A stretch of DNA of 64,000 nucleotides from Bacteroidales bacterium (GCA_021157415.1 JAGGWN010000123.1:1-64000), one strand, 5' to 3'; counted from the stretch's first letter, positions 46,567 through 56,103 are shown. Notes: generated by a model not told the origin, from the letters alone. Program-made: numbers and translations.

Positions 46567-46812
46567 CGTTCCTTGTTATTTCAAAACCTTAAAAGTAACG
46601 ATTTTTACTCTTATTCATTTGCAAAGAACCATGGTTTTAACGGAAAACATTTGCGTTTTTATCAAATACAGGTTGACATCCAGATAATTTTTTCTTAATA
46701 TTGTTTTTGAGGCTGATTATCCGTACGACCTGAGTCTGATTTCTGATTTTCTTCTTTTTATTTTCATACATCATAAACGAGAAAAATTATAATTGTAAAT
46801 TCATTTTTTATT

Positions 46813-47298
46813 ATGAAACACTTCAATCCGATTTTAATCATTCTGGTTTTTCTGACTGCTGGCCTTCCCGCTTTGGCACAGCAGACCCTGCCGGCAGCCG
46901 GTGGAAAAGCCAAAGGATCCGGAGGGGTCGTAACCTTTACGGTAGGCCAGGTTACCCAGGAAACGCTTTCCGGCAATGGAACGACCGTCCTGCAGGGCGT
47001 TCAGATCCCTTATGAGATCTATGTAGTCACGGGGAAAAAAGAATATCCCGACATTACCCTGACCTGCACCGTTTATCCCAATCCGGTAGCAGATCATCTG
47101 ACGTTGAAGATGACAAAGATCCCACGGGAAACTCTTACGGCCGTTTTGCTTGATCTCAACGGAAAACTAATCAATAACCTGGAAATCAACACCAAAGAAG
47201 TCTCCATCCCCATGGGCAAGATAGCTCCCGGCACCTATTTACTGAAAGTTACCGATAACCGGAAAATCCTGAAAATCTTTAAAATCATAAAAAAATGA
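46813..47298 (+). CDS. Secreted protein with T9SS type A sorting domain
   Basis: 161 residues. A signal peptide (MKHFNPILIILVFLTAGLPA, cleavage after ALAQ) and a short N-terminal part (about 24-75) are followed by a C-terminal sorting domain. That domain shows VYPNPVADHLTLKM (about 91-104), LLDLNGKLI and PGTYLLKVTDNRKILKIFKI up to the end. This is the por-secretion type A signature, so the organism uses a type IX secretion system. The next gene starts within its last 4 bp, so they are coupled. Confidence 0.87.
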   Translation: MKHFNPILIILVFLTAGLPALAQQTLPAAGGKAKGSGGVVTFTVGQVTQETLSGNGTTVLQGVQIPYEIYVVTGKKEYPDITLTCTVYPNPVADHLTLKMTKIPRETLTAVLLDLNGKLINNLEINTKEVSIPMGKIAPGTYLLKVTDNRKILKIFKIIKK

Positions 47299-48806
47299 AA
47301 CAAATTTACGCTCTTAAAAAACAAAAACCCACCGGCAATTACATGCTACCTATCCTGGTTACTCTTGTTTTTATCCTGATGTCCTCCCCCTTGGTCTTTG
47401 CTCAGGTACCTTTAAAGATAAATTATCAGGCAATCTTACGCAATCACGACAATCAGTTGATTCCTGACACCCGGGTGGGGATACAGATAAGCATCCTGCA
47501 AGGTTCTGTTGACGGCACCCCGGTGTATGTGGAAACACATAATGTCTTCACCAACGAGAACGGCTTAGTTACCATAGAGATTGGAGGCGGAGACATTGTT
47601 TCAGGAGATCTGGAAAGCATCGACTGGATGAATGGTCCTTATTTTCTGAAAACCGCAGTGGATCCCAACGGTGGCACTGATTACACCATTCAAGGAGTCT
47701 CCCAATTACTAAGCGTTCCCTATGCTCTGTTCTCGGCAAAAGCAGCCAATGCCTTCAGTGGGGATTACACCGACCTGGTCAATGCACCGGACCTTTCCGG
47801 TTTCCTTGTCGAGGAAACGGATCCTTTATTCTCAAACAGTGCTGCCATCAATATCACCGATGAAGACATTACCAAACTAAGTAATCTCTCGGGAATAAAT
47901 ACAGGTGACCAGGACCTGTCCGGATATGTACAGATTTCTTCTTTGTCCATGGTTGTTCCGGCCAATGAGACAGATCCTGTTTTTACACTTTCCGTAGCTA
48001 ATGAAATCACGGCAGAAGATACCGTCAGATGGAACCGAAAACTGGATAGCTACACGGAAACCGATCCTCTCTTTAGCACTTCCGTTGCCAGTGGGATCAC
48101 GCAGCAGGATACCGGTTACTGGAACCACAAACTGGATACAGAGGTGGACGGCTCGGTCACAAATGAAATACAGACCATCTCACGACAGGGGTTGACAGTA
48201 ACCCTGAGCAAAGGCGGCGGCAGCTTTACCGACAGCGTGAACGTTTATACTGCCGGGAAAGACATCGATATAGCCGACAATACGATCAGTGTCCGGCCTT
48301 ATAACATCGGGGACATCGCTTTCGGCGGCATTGTATTCTGGGTGGACGGCAGCGGACGGCATGGGCTGGTCTGCGCGAAAGAGGATCTGAGTACAGGCAT
48401 GCGGTGGTATGCCGGCACATATGGAAATACCCGGGCCCTGGGCGACGGCCCTTATGCCGGGTTTATGAATACATCCGTTATCATCTCTTCCCAGGTGGCT
48501 ATCGGCGATGACGGAAAGGATTACGCCGCCTTGTTGTGTTCAAAGCTGATTGTGAAAGACGAAGATAAAAGCTATGGAGACTGGTACCTGCCCTCCAAAG
48601 AAGAGCTGATGCTGATGCACAAAAACCTGGATGCGATCAATGCTGCTGCTACCGCCAGCAAGGGCACCACTTGTGAAAGCAATTACTATTGGAGCTCGAC
48701 TGAATATGATAACGAACAGGCCTGGAAAATGAACCTGGTGACCGGTGAGGTGGTACATTATTATAAAACCTATGCCGCCCGGGTCCGGGCTGTCCGGTCA
48801 TTTTGA
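47295..48806 (+). CDS. Secreted DUF1566-domain protein with repetitive middle
   Basis: 503 residues. A signal peptide (about 15-37, ending LVFAQ) is followed by an N-terminal region (INYQAILRNHDNQLIPDTRV) shared with the pseudogene at 48941. The middle has repeats with ETDPLFS/ETDPVFT and GITxQDT units, of a type often seen in tail-fibre-like secreted proteins. The C-terminus is a DUF1566 (Lcl-like) domain: IGDIAFGGIVFWVDGSGRHG, YGDWYLPSKEELMLM and NYYWSSTEYDN, ending RVRAVRSF. No T9SS sorting domain is visible. It is coupled to the sorting-domain gene by a 4-bp overlap. Confidence 0.85.
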   Translation: MKQIYALKKQKPTGNYMLPILVTLVFILMSSPLVFAQVPLKINYQAILRNHDNQLIPDTRVGIQISILQGSVDGTPVYVETHNVFTNENGLVTIEIGGGDIVSGDLESIDWMNGPYFLKTAVDPNGGTDYTIQGVSQLLSVPYALFSAKAANAFSGDYTDLVNAPDLSGFLVEETDPLFSNSAAINITDEDITKLSNLSGINTGDQDLSGYVQISSLSMVVPANETDPVFTLSVANEITAEDTVRWNRKLDSYTETDPLFSTSVASGITQQDTGYWNHKLDTEVDGSVTNEIQTISRQGLTVTLSKGGGSFTDSVNVYTAGKDIDIADNTISVRPYNIGDIAFGGIVFWVDGSGRHGLVCAKEDLSTGMRWYAGTYGNTRALGDGPYAGFMNTSVIISSQVAIGDDGKDYAALLCSKLIVKDEDKSYGDWYLPSKEELMLMHKNLDAINAAATASKGTTCESNYYWSSTEYDNEQAWKMNLVTGEVVHYYKTYAARVRAVRSF

Positions 48807-48867
48807 TAACCTATAAACGCTTCATTATACAAAAAAGAAGGTCTTGGATACCACATGAAAAATTGTT

Positions 48868-48904
48868 CAACCCCGGGCAGGTATGTCCGGGGTTGTTTTT
48901 TTTC
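48868..48904 (+). terminator. Rho-independent terminator
   Basis: Arms CAACCCCGG / CCGGGGTTG (48868-48876, 48887-48895) with a 10-base loop, followed by nine T residues. It lies about 60 bp after the DUF1566 gene. Confidence 0.85.
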
Positions 48905-48940
48905 GCATAAAATTCCCTTAATATTTTAAACTTTAATGTT

Positions 48941-49318
48941 ATGAAACACTTTTTTGTTTCCGGAATGCGCTTCGACAGGCATTTATCTGCCGTATTTTTC
49001 ACTTTTCTCTTATTCTTTCCGTTTTTTGTCTTCTCTTCTTTTGCACAATCTCCCGGGGAGATGAGTTACCAGGCCATCCTACGTGACGGTAACAACAAAT
49101 TTATCCCCAACACCTAGGTAAGCATGCAATTCAGCATCCTGCAGGGATCAGCCGACGGTACGGCCGTATATGTGGAAACACAAACACCCGCCACCAACGA
49201 CAACGGTTTGATCACCTTGGAAATAGGGAAAGGCACGGTGGTATCCGGGGATTTTTCATCCATCGACTGATCGGCAGGGCCCTATTTTCTGAAGACCGAA
49301 GCTTCGATGTCAGGAGAA
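48941..49318 (+). pseudogene. Decayed N-terminal copy of the DUF1566-type secreted protein
   Basis: Starts with an ATG and signal peptide (MKHFFVSGMRFDRHLSAVFF, then FAQSPGEMSYQAILRDGNN) and aligns in one frame with residues about 40-125 of the upstream protein. Two in-frame stops interrupt it: TAG at 49115-49117 and TGA at 49268-49270. At the TGA the paralogue has Trp (SIDW...GPYFLK), so a single base change explains it. Similarity is lost after about 49318, just before the patB-like gene. Other genes here use TGA as stop, so this is inactivation, not recoding. Confidence 0.85.
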
Positions 49319-49418
49319 GCGAAAGCGGATCAACTCTTCAACCTTCGTCTGTCTTCTGCCTTTTTACTTATCTCTTATTTCCTTATCTTTGCCGCCGCAA
49401 TATTTTTAGCGGCTTATT

Positions 49419-50600
49419 ATGGAGGAATTTGATTTTGACCAGGTCATCGACCGGCGCGGCACCTATTCCTATAAATATGACGGATTACAGAAGGTGTTCG
49501 GAACCAATGACCTGTTGCCCATGTGGGTGGCAGACATGGATTTTGCCGTCCCCTCGTCAGTAGTGAAGGCTATACGCCGGAGGGCAGAGCATCCCATCTA
49601 CGGATATACATTCCGGCCGGAATCTTATTATGAAAGCATTGTCCGGTGGATGGACAAACGGCACGGATGGAATATTGAAAGAGAATGGATCCAATACAGC
49701 CCGGGCGTGGTGCCGGCGCTGAACATGGTGGTGCAGGGCTTTACCGATCCCGGCGACGGGGTTATATTACAGTCACCCGTTTATCATCCTTTCTTCCATG
49801 CCATTCATCTGAATCACCGTAAACTTCTCAACAATCAGCTGATTAAATTAGAAGATAATACCTATGTATTTGATTTTGATGATCTGGTCGAAAAAGCAAA
49901 AGAGGCAAAATTGTTGCTTCTGAGTAACCCGCATAACCCGGTGGGGCGGTCCTGGAATGAAGAGGAGCTGCGTCATCTGGGTGAGATTTGCGTGGAGAAC
50001 AATGTGTTGATCGTCTCTGACGAAATCCATGCCGACCTGACCCTGCCGGGACACCGTCACATCCCCCTGGCCAATCTATCGGAAGAGATTGCCTGCCATA
50101 CCATTACCTGTATGGCCCCCAGCAAAACCTTCAATCTGGCAGGACTAAGCACCTCATCGGTAATCATCAGCGATCCGGAAGTACGGAAAAGGTTTAAAGA
50201 AATAACTGAGAGCCTGCATATCGGCATGGGCAATCTTTTCGGCATGGAAGCTTCTCAGGCCGCATACAACCACGGAGCAGAGTGGCTAAATGCTTTACTG
50301 GAATACATACAGGGAAACATTGATTATGCCCGTTCTTTCCTGAAAGAAAACCTCCCGGAAATTGTCATGTCACCCATCGAAGCCACCTATCTTCTATGGC
50401 TCGACTTCCTGAATACCGGGATGACAGGCGAGGCATTGCATGATTTCATGATCAGCAAAGCCAAAGTGGGGGGCAATGACGGGAGCATGTATGGCCCGGG
50501 GGGAGAAGGATTCCTGCGGCTGAATATCGCCTGTCCTCGCCGTGTTGTTGAAGAAGCTTTTACCCGTATTTACAATGCATTTAACGCCATTTCAAAATGA
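49419..50600 (+). CDS. PatB/MalY-family aminotransferase (C-S lyase type)
   Basis: 393 residues, fold-type I PLP enzyme, starting MEEFDFDQVIDRRGTYSYKY. MWVADMDFAVP (about 35-45) is the family signature, PHNPVGRSW (about 170-178) binds the cofactor phosphate/substrate and the Schiff-base lysine is in APSKTFNLAGL. Characterised members cleave cystathionine or cysteine, or act in side roles of aminotransferases. It is coupled to carA (4-bp overlap). The function in methionine metabolism is likely but not certain. Confidence 0.88.
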   Translation: MEEFDFDQVIDRRGTYSYKYDGLQKVFGTNDLLPMWVADMDFAVPSSVVKAIRRRAEHPIYGYTFRPESYYESIVRWMDKRHGWNIEREWIQYSPGVVPALNMVVQGFTDPGDGVILQSPVYHPFFHAIHLNHRKLLNNQLIKLEDNTYVFDFDDLVEKAKEAKLLLLSNPHNPVGRSWNEEELRHLGEICVENNVLIVSDEIHADLTLPGHRHIPLANLSEEIACHTITCMAPSKTFNLAGLSTSSVIISDPEVRKRFKEITESLHIGMGNLFGMEASQAAYNHGAEWLNALLEYIQGNIDYARSFLKENLPEIVMSPIEATYLLWLDFLNTGMTGEALHDFMISKAKVGGNDGSMYGPGGEGFLRLNIACPRRVVEEAFTRIYNAFNAISK

Positions 50601-51694
50601 ATAGTCTTTCCGCCCGCAAAGCAAAACTGATTTTGGAAGACGGTACCGTTATGGAAGGAAAATCCTTTGGTTATGAAAAATCCGTCTCCGGAGAAATCGT
50701 ATTTAACACGGCCATGACCGGATATCCCGAAAGCCTCACCGATCCTTCCTATAAAGGCCAGATCCTGGTACTTACCTATCCGCTGATCGGTAACTACGGA
50801 GCCCCTCAGGAAGAGATGGAAAACGACCTGCTGAAATTTCATGAATCCAACCGCATTCACATCCAGGCATTGGTCGTATCGGATTATTCTTTTCAATATA
50901 GCCACTGGAATGCGCGTGATAGTTTGGCCCAATGGCTGAAAGACAACAAAGTGCCGGGGATCTTCGGCATAGATACCCGCGCTTTGACAAAAAAACTACG
51001 CGAGAAAGGCACCATGCTGGGGAAGATCGTTTTTGATCATGATGATGTAGATTTCTATGACCCTTCCCGGGAAAACCTGGTGGCTCAGGTAAGCTGTACG
51101 AAAAAACATGTATACGGCAACGGAAAATACAAAATACTTCTGTTGGACTGCGGAGTAAAATATAATATCATCCGTTACCTGCTGCAAAGGGATACTACGG
51201 TCATCCGTGTGCCGTGGAACCATCCCATCCGCACGGAAGAATATGACGGACTATTCCTCTCGAATGGTCCGGGTGATCCGAAATTGTGCACCGACACCAT
51301 TAAGAACCTCACCGAAGTCATCAGACAGGATATCCCTGTCTTCGGGATATGTCTGGGCAATCAGCTTCTCTCCCTTGCGGCCGGCGCCGACACCTATAAA
51401 CTGAAATACGGCCACCGCAGTCACAACCAGCCGGTGCTGGAGGTAGGTACGGACAAAGCTTATATCACCGCTCAAAATCATGGCTATGCGGTGGATAATG
51501 ACACCCTGCCGGAAGAATGGGAGCCGTTGTTCATAAACATCAACGACAGCACCAATGAGGGCATGAGACACAAAACCAAACCTTTCTTTTCCACCCAGTT
51601 CCATCCGGAAGCCTCCGGTGGACCCACCGATACAGCTTACCTGTTCGATGTGTTTGTGGACACCGTTGCTCAATATAAAGGTATCTCTCAATAA
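50597..51694 (+). CDS. carA: Carbamoyl-phosphate synthase small (glutaminase) subunit
   Basis: Releases ammonia from glutamine for arginine and pyrimidine synthesis. 365 residues. The N-terminal CPSase_sm domain includes FNTAMTGYPESLTDPSYKGQ and GIFGIDTRALTKKLREKGTM. The C-terminal class I amidotransferase has FGICLGNQLL (nucleophilic Cys) and FSTQFHPEASGG (His/Glu). The large subunit gene is not adjacent. Coupled to the preceding aminotransferase. A tandem palindrome lies 40 bp after the stop. Confidence 0.95.
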   Translation: MNSLSARKAKLILEDGTVMEGKSFGYEKSVSGEIVFNTAMTGYPESLTDPSYKGQILVLTYPLIGNYGAPQEEMENDLLKFHESNRIHIQALVVSDYSFQYSHWNARDSLAQWLKDNKVPGIFGIDTRALTKKLREKGTMLGKIVFDHDDVDFYDPSRENLVAQVSCTKKHVYGNGKYKILLLDCGVKYNIIRYLLQRDTTVIRVPWNHPIRTEEYDGLFLSNGPGDPKLCTDTIKNLTEVIRQDIPVFGICLGNQLLSLAAGADTYKLKYGHRSHNQPVLEVGTDKAYITAQNHGYAVDNDTLPEEWEPLFININDSTNEGMRHKTKPFFSTQFHPEASGGPTDTAYLFDVFVDTVAQYKGISQ

Positions 51695-51733
51695 GTATCC
51701 CTATAATATGTTGGCATTCTTTTATTTATAAAG

Positions 51734-51759
51734 AATCTACGTAGGTCCCTACGTAGATT
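51734..51759. repeat. Tandem CTACGTAG palindrome, copy 2
   Basis: AATCTACGTAGG (51734-51745), TC, then CCTACGTAGATT (51748-51759), an almost perfect 26-bp dyad with the same CTACGTAG cores as the palindrome at 3385-3406. It lies 40 bp after the carA stop codon, with no long T-run following. Confidence 0.75.
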
Positions 51760-51858
51760 TTGAAAATCTCTCCTCCACCCCGGAGCCCACCACAAAAAAT
51801 CAAAAGCGGGTATCTTTTTCTTTTTACTTTTGTCTTTTCATTAAACTTTACATTGCCA

Positions 51859-52449
51859 ATGTCTAAAATACCCTGGAAACCCGGCAACATGCTTTATCCC
51901 CTCCCGGCAGTGATGGTCAGTTGCGGAACCCGGCCGGAAGACTACAACATTATCACTCTTTCCTGGACCGGCACAATCAATTCGGAACCTCCCATGGTCT
52001 CTATTTCGGTACGGAAAGAACGGCACTCCCATCATATTATCAAAGACACAGGGGAATTTGTCATCAATCTCACAACCAGAGATATAGCCCGTGCCACCGA
52101 CTGGTGCGGGGTAAGATCGGGACGGGACTATGATAAATTCAAGGAAACCGGCCTGACGCCCGACTTTTCCGGTACCCTGAATACCCCGCTGATCAAGGAA
52201 TCTCCTGTAAATATTGAATGCCGGACAATCAAAATCATTGAGCTGGGCAGTCATGATATGTTCCTGGCCAGCGTACTAGCCATACACGTAGAAGAACAAT
52301 ATCTGGACAAAAAAACCGGAGTCTTTGACCTGCGTCAGACCGACCCTATCGCTTATCTTCACGGCAGTTACTATGTCCTCGGGGAAAAACTTGGGCGCTT
52401 CGGATTCTCAGTCAGAAAAAAAAGAAAAAAGAAAAAAACCGATCTTTAA
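51859..52449 (+). CDS. Flavin reductase family protein (FMN-binding split barrel)
   Basis: 196 residues from ATG 51859 (MSKIPWKPGNMLYPLPAVMV). Earlier in-frame codons would add a hydrophobic, unusual extension, so the later start is chosen. The flavin-reductase core shows ITLSWTGTINSEPPMVSISV, then FVINLTTRDIARATDW and the late LASVLAIHVEEQYLD. A TACTTTTG box (51824-51831) precedes it. The C-terminus is highly basic (KKRKKKKTDL). Members reduce FMN or FAD with NAD(P)H; the role here is unknown. Confidence 0.85.
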   Translation: MSKIPWKPGNMLYPLPAVMVSCGTRPEDYNIITLSWTGTINSEPPMVSISVRKERHSHHIIKDTGEFVINLTTRDIARATDWCGVRSGRDYDKFKETGLTPDFSGTLNTPLIKESPVNIECRTIKIIELGSHDMFLASVLAIHVEEQYLDKKTGVFDLRQTDPIAYLHGSYYVLGEKLGRFGFSVRKKRKKKKTDL

Positions 52450-52622
52450 TAAATTTTAAGATGTAAAAAGAACAATCCGCAGGAAGCAGGCCGGCTGAAA
52501 AACAAAATATTATCATTAAATTTGCCGAACTTTTACCGCGAACCATTCTGATTCTCCATAAACAGAATCCTCCACGGTACAGAGATGATAAAATGGCAAA
52601 TAATAAATTAAAATACGGAAAA

Positions 52623-53795
52623 ATGAAAATGATCAGTAAATTATGGATCTTAGCCCTTACAGGAGTAATGCTTGTATCCTGCAGTAATAAAAAAGAATTC
52701 CGGATAGAAGGATCCTTACAGAACGGAGCTGGAAAAAAAGTCCAGGTAAGGACTTTATTTATGAATAAATGGGCACCGGCAGATTCGGCCGAGGTTGACA
52801 AAAAAGATCATTTTGTATTGTCCTCCGAATTGGAACAACCCACTTTTGCCTTACTACAGACGTTGCAAAACCACTTCATCACCCTGATTGTAAAACCCGG
52901 AGACAGAATTACCGTAAACGCCGATTATGAAAATATTGAAAATGAACATAGCATCAAAGGATCCGAAGACACACAGTTATTTGAAGATTTTCTGACCCAT
53001 CTGCGGGAGAACGCAAAAAAACTTAACAAACTTAAACGCATTTACAGGGATAGCGTGAAGAGCCCGCGTTTCAACGACATTCTGGCGGATCTGAACAGCC
53101 GCTCCGGAGAGATCCTGAAAGACCAGAAAGAGTATGCCAAAAAATTTGTGGAAGAGCATTTGAATTCTCTGGCAAGTATGTTGGTTCTTTACCAACAAAT
53201 CTCTCCCGGTCGTTATATTTTAGATCCCGTAGAAGATTTTCACTATTATGTGATGGTGGATTCGGCCCTGAATGCCGAATATCCTAAAGCTGATCCTGTT
53301 ATTGCCTTCCATGCCCAGATGACCGGGTTAAGGGAACGGCGTCAGGAACAGGATATGGTAAACCGCATGCTGGGCATCGGGAAAGTCCCGCCCGACATTG
53401 TCTTACCTACACCCGACGGAGACACCTTACAGCTTTCTTCACTGCGCGGAAGAGTCGTCCTGTTGGATTTCTGGGCCTCGTGGTGCGGACCCTGTCGCCG
53501 GGAAAACCCCAATCTCGTAAACGACTACAACCGTTTTCACCGGAAAGGATTTGACATCTTCCAGGTCTCACTCGATCGCACCAAAGAAGCCTGGCTCAAC
53601 GGCATTAAACAGGATCATCTTGAACAATGGCATCATGTCAGCGATCTGGGATACTGGCAGTCTTCGGTGGTAAAATTGTATCATATTCAAGGCATCCCGA
53701 CAAACTACCTGCTGGATAAGAATGGGAAAATTATTGCAAAAAATCTGCGTGGCCAGGCCCTCTCTCAAAAACTGGAAGAGATTTTAAGAAAATAA
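52623..53795 (+). CDS. Lipoprotein thioredoxin-like protein (DUF4369 + TlpA), first of two
   Basis: 390 residues from ATG 52623 (ATG 52593 is possible but places 10 residues before the signal). The signal ends LVSCSNK, a lipobox (LVSC). The N-terminal DUF4369 region lies at about 25-130, then a helical linker and a C-terminal TlpA/AhpC-type thioredoxin domain with FWASWCGPCRREN. The active site is intact. Probably an envelope disulfide reductase. It lies 14 bp before a paralogue with the same layout. Confidence 0.87.
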   Translation: MKMISKLWILALTGVMLVSCSNKKEFRIEGSLQNGAGKKVQVRTLFMNKWAPADSAEVDKKDHFVLSSELEQPTFALLQTLQNHFITLIVKPGDRITVNADYENIENEHSIKGSEDTQLFEDFLTHLRENAKKLNKLKRIYRDSVKSPRFNDILADLNSRSGEILKDQKEYAKKFVEEHLNSLASMLVLYQQISPGRYILDPVEDFHYYVMVDSALNAEYPKADPVIAFHAQMTGLRERRQEQDMVNRMLGIGKVPPDIVLPTPDGDTLQLSSLRGRVVLLDFWASWCGPCRRENPNLVNDYNRFHRKGFDIFQVSLDRTKEAWLNGIKQDHLEQWHHVSDLGYWQSSVVKLYHIQGIPTNYLLDKNGKIIAKNLRGQALSQKLEEILRK

Positions 53796-53809
53796 TGTAA
53801 TCGCCAACC

Positions 53810-55003
53810 ATGAAAAACTCCGAGTATTTCCTGAGAAAAGTCCTGAAGAAAATCCTGGTTTTACTGGTGATCCCTCTTCTTTTTATGTCTTGTCACCGTA
53901 ATGAGGTGGTTATAAAAGGTACCTTGCATGGCACCGGAAAGAAAATGGTTTACCTCGATGAGATGGATATTGACATTACAAAGCCTCTGGACTCGACACT
54001 CACTGACCGGACCGGAAAATTCCGGTTCAGCCTTTCCCTGACGGAGCCCTCTTTTCTGTTACTCAAGCGTTCCGACCAGAATTTTATCACCCTGTTGGCC
54101 AATCCGGGCGAAAGGATTCATGTCGAAGCCGATTCCCTGTTGCTTCAGGCAGGATATCATGTCACAGGCTCGGAAGGATCGCTGCTGATAAAACAACTGG
54201 ATGATCATCTCAGGATTACCGTGCAAAAAATGGATTCTATCGTTCAAGCCTACCGGCAAGCGATGAACAAGCCGGGTTTTGACACCTTGAAACCCAAGCT
54301 TGATAAGGCTTACGGAGAGCTCCTTGCTCAACAGCGTAAATACAACATTGCTTTTATCCTAAATCATATGCACTCACTGGCTTCCATAAAAGCACTGTAT
54401 CAGAAAATCGATGACAACACCTACGTTTTGAACAATATCAGGGATATTCAGTATTTAAAGATCGTGGCAGATTCGCTGAAAGTTTATTATCCCGATTCGA
54501 AAATGACCAAAGCTCTGCTGTCGGACCTGCAGAAAGAATTGGCGAAGTACAGTCAGTTGCAGCTTACCAGTATGTTAAAAAATGCCAAAACCATCAATCT
54601 GGATTTGGCTCTCCCTGATATCCACGGGGATACGGTACGCCTTTCCGCCGTGAGAAAAAAAGGATATTACGTATTGCTGACTTTCTGGGCCAGCTGGTGT
54701 CAGGAATGCATCACCGAAAATCTGAAACTGAAAAGTCTTTATAATAAATATCATAAAAAAGGGCTCGAGATCTATGCCGTTTCTCTTGACAACAACAGGG
54801 ATGCCTGGATTAAACAGGTTCATTTTGACGAGTTGCCCTGGATCAATGTATCCGACCAGAGCTATCCCAACTCACAGGCAGCACAAAAATTCAATGTAAA
54901 AAACCCTCCTGCAAATTATCTTTTTGATCCTGACGGGAATGTTATTGCCAAAGATCTGCATGGCCGTAATCTGCAAATCAAGTTTAATCAGTTATTCGAC
55001 TAA
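53810..55003 (+). CDS. Lipoprotein thioredoxin-like protein (DUF4369 + TlpA), second of two
   Basis: 397 residues, similar order to the preceding copy. The lipobox is LLFMSCHRN. DUF4369 at the N-terminus (HGTGKKMVYLDEMDI), the helical middle, then TlpA with FWASWCQECITEN (about residue 290). The CxxC is retained but as CQEC instead of CGPC, so redox potential or partner may differ. It is followed by lpxH after 11 bp, so the three genes may form one operon. Confidence 0.87.
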   Translation: MKNSEYFLRKVLKKILVLLVIPLLFMSCHRNEVVIKGTLHGTGKKMVYLDEMDIDITKPLDSTLTDRTGKFRFSLSLTEPSFLLLKRSDQNFITLLANPGERIHVEADSLLLQAGYHVTGSEGSLLIKQLDDHLRITVQKMDSIVQAYRQAMNKPGFDTLKPKLDKAYGELLAQQRKYNIAFILNHMHSLASIKALYQKIDDNTYVLNNIRDIQYLKIVADSLKVYYPDSKMTKALLSDLQKELAKYSQLQLTSMLKNAKTINLDLALPDIHGDTVRLSAVRKKGYYVLLTFWASWCQECITENLKLKSLYNKYHKKGLEIYAVSLDNNRDAWIKQVHFDELPWINVSDQSYPNSQAAQKFNVKNPPANYLFDPDGNVIAKDLHGRNLQIKFNQLFD

Positions 55004-55014
55004 AAATATTCGAT

Positions 55015-55767
55015 TTGAAATCAGGCCGGAAAGTATATTTTTTTTCTGATTTGCACCTGGGACTGCCGACAGATATTCCGGCAGTAGAGCGGGAGAAAAT
55101 CGTCGTCCGCTGGCTCGAGGAAATCAGCGATACGGTGGCTGAACTTTTTGTAGTAGGGGATATTTTCGATTACTGGTTTGAATACAAATATGTCATCCCC
55201 AAAGGATTCACCCGTTTTCTGGGTAAAATGGCCGAGTTTACCGACCGTGGCATCCCGGTCCATTTTTTCACCGGCAATCATGATGTCTGGATGTTTGACT
55301 ATTTCCCGGAAGAATTGGGAATAACCGTACATACCAAACCTTTCATCTATGAACATGCGGGGAAACGTTTTTATATTGCGCACGGGGACGGTTTGGGCCC
55401 CGGAGATTTGGGATATAAATTCCTGAAGGGAATCTTCAACAACAAAGTACTGCAATGGATGTACAAACGCCTGCATCCCAATTTTGCCACCTGGTTGGCT
55501 CACCGCTGGTCACAAGCCGACCGGGGTGATGAACCTTCCGAATTTATGGGAGAAGAAAAAGAAGCTTTGTTCCGGCATTCCAAAAAAATCCTGACCAACG
55601 AATCTATTGATTATTTCATTTACGGCCACCGGCACCTGGTACTGGATCATCCGCTCGGCAATACCTCGCGGATCATCTATCTGGGCGACTGGATCACCCT
55701 GTTTTCCTATGCTATTTTTGACGGAAATGACCTGAAATTAAAATATTATAAACCTCGGGATGGGTAA
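55015..55767 (+). CDS. lpxH: UDP-2,3-diacylglucosamine diphosphatase (LpxH-like metallophosphatase)
   Basis: Calcineurin-like phosphoesterase, 250 residues. Motifs in order: SDLHLG, GDIFDYW, GNHD, IAHGDGLG and FIYGHRHLV. The LpxH-type HxD and length suggest the lipid A pathway, though related UDP-sugar hydrolases of Bacteroidetes look the same. The start is TTG at 55015 (TTGAAATCA). It lies directly after the thioredoxin pair, and repeat copy C follows. Confidence 0.83.
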   Translation: MKSGRKVYFFSDLHLGLPTDIPAVEREKIVVRWLEEISDTVAELFVVGDIFDYWFEYKYVIPKGFTRFLGKMAEFTDRGIPVHFFTGNHDVWMFDYFPEELGITVHTKPFIYEHAGKRFYIAHGDGLGPGDLGYKFLKGIFNNKVLQWMYKRLHPNFATWLAHRWSQADRGDEPSEFMGEEKEALFRHSKKILTNESIDYFIYGHRHLVLDHPLGNTSRIIYLGDWITLFSYAIFDGNDLKLKYYKPRDG

Positions 55768-55858
55768 ATATGCCGGAGAAGGAAGGTTTTTCTGCGCAGT
55801 TACAGACAATACGGGGGACGCTGTCACACTGACAAAGTCTTTGTCAAAACACGCCTCC

Positions 55859-56077
55859 GGAATAAACCCGGTTTGTGCGATAGAGATGTCGAAAAAATCT
55901 TCTATTGCGCACAGGCCATAGGCCGTACCGGGTTAATCCTTTGCTCCGCTGAAGCTACGCAAAAGCGATGCCGACTTAGGAATTCACTGTTTTGGTGAAA
56001 AGCCAAGACACATGCAATCCTTTGTCGTTCCGCAATAGAAAGCATTTTGGGATTTCTGTTGCGGATTTGGGATAAAT
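55859..56077 (+). repeat. Intergenic repeat family, longest copy C
   Basis: 219-bp element in the gap between convergent lpxH and hppA genes. It is the reverse-complement orientation of copy B and contains all its shared blocks plus an extra insertion of about 45 bp near the outer end. Ends are GGAATAAA and GGGATAAA. It contains several short GCGCAAT/GCGGAACG motifs and imperfect hairpins. No plausible protein. Confidence 0.75.
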
Positions 56078-56103
56078 AGTACAACGCAGAACCATCGCAT
56101 GGC

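Noticed and set aside
49268..49270. TGA read as tryptophan
   Set aside because: Other genes in the window end with TGA, and the same frame also has a TAG. Pseudogenisation explains both.
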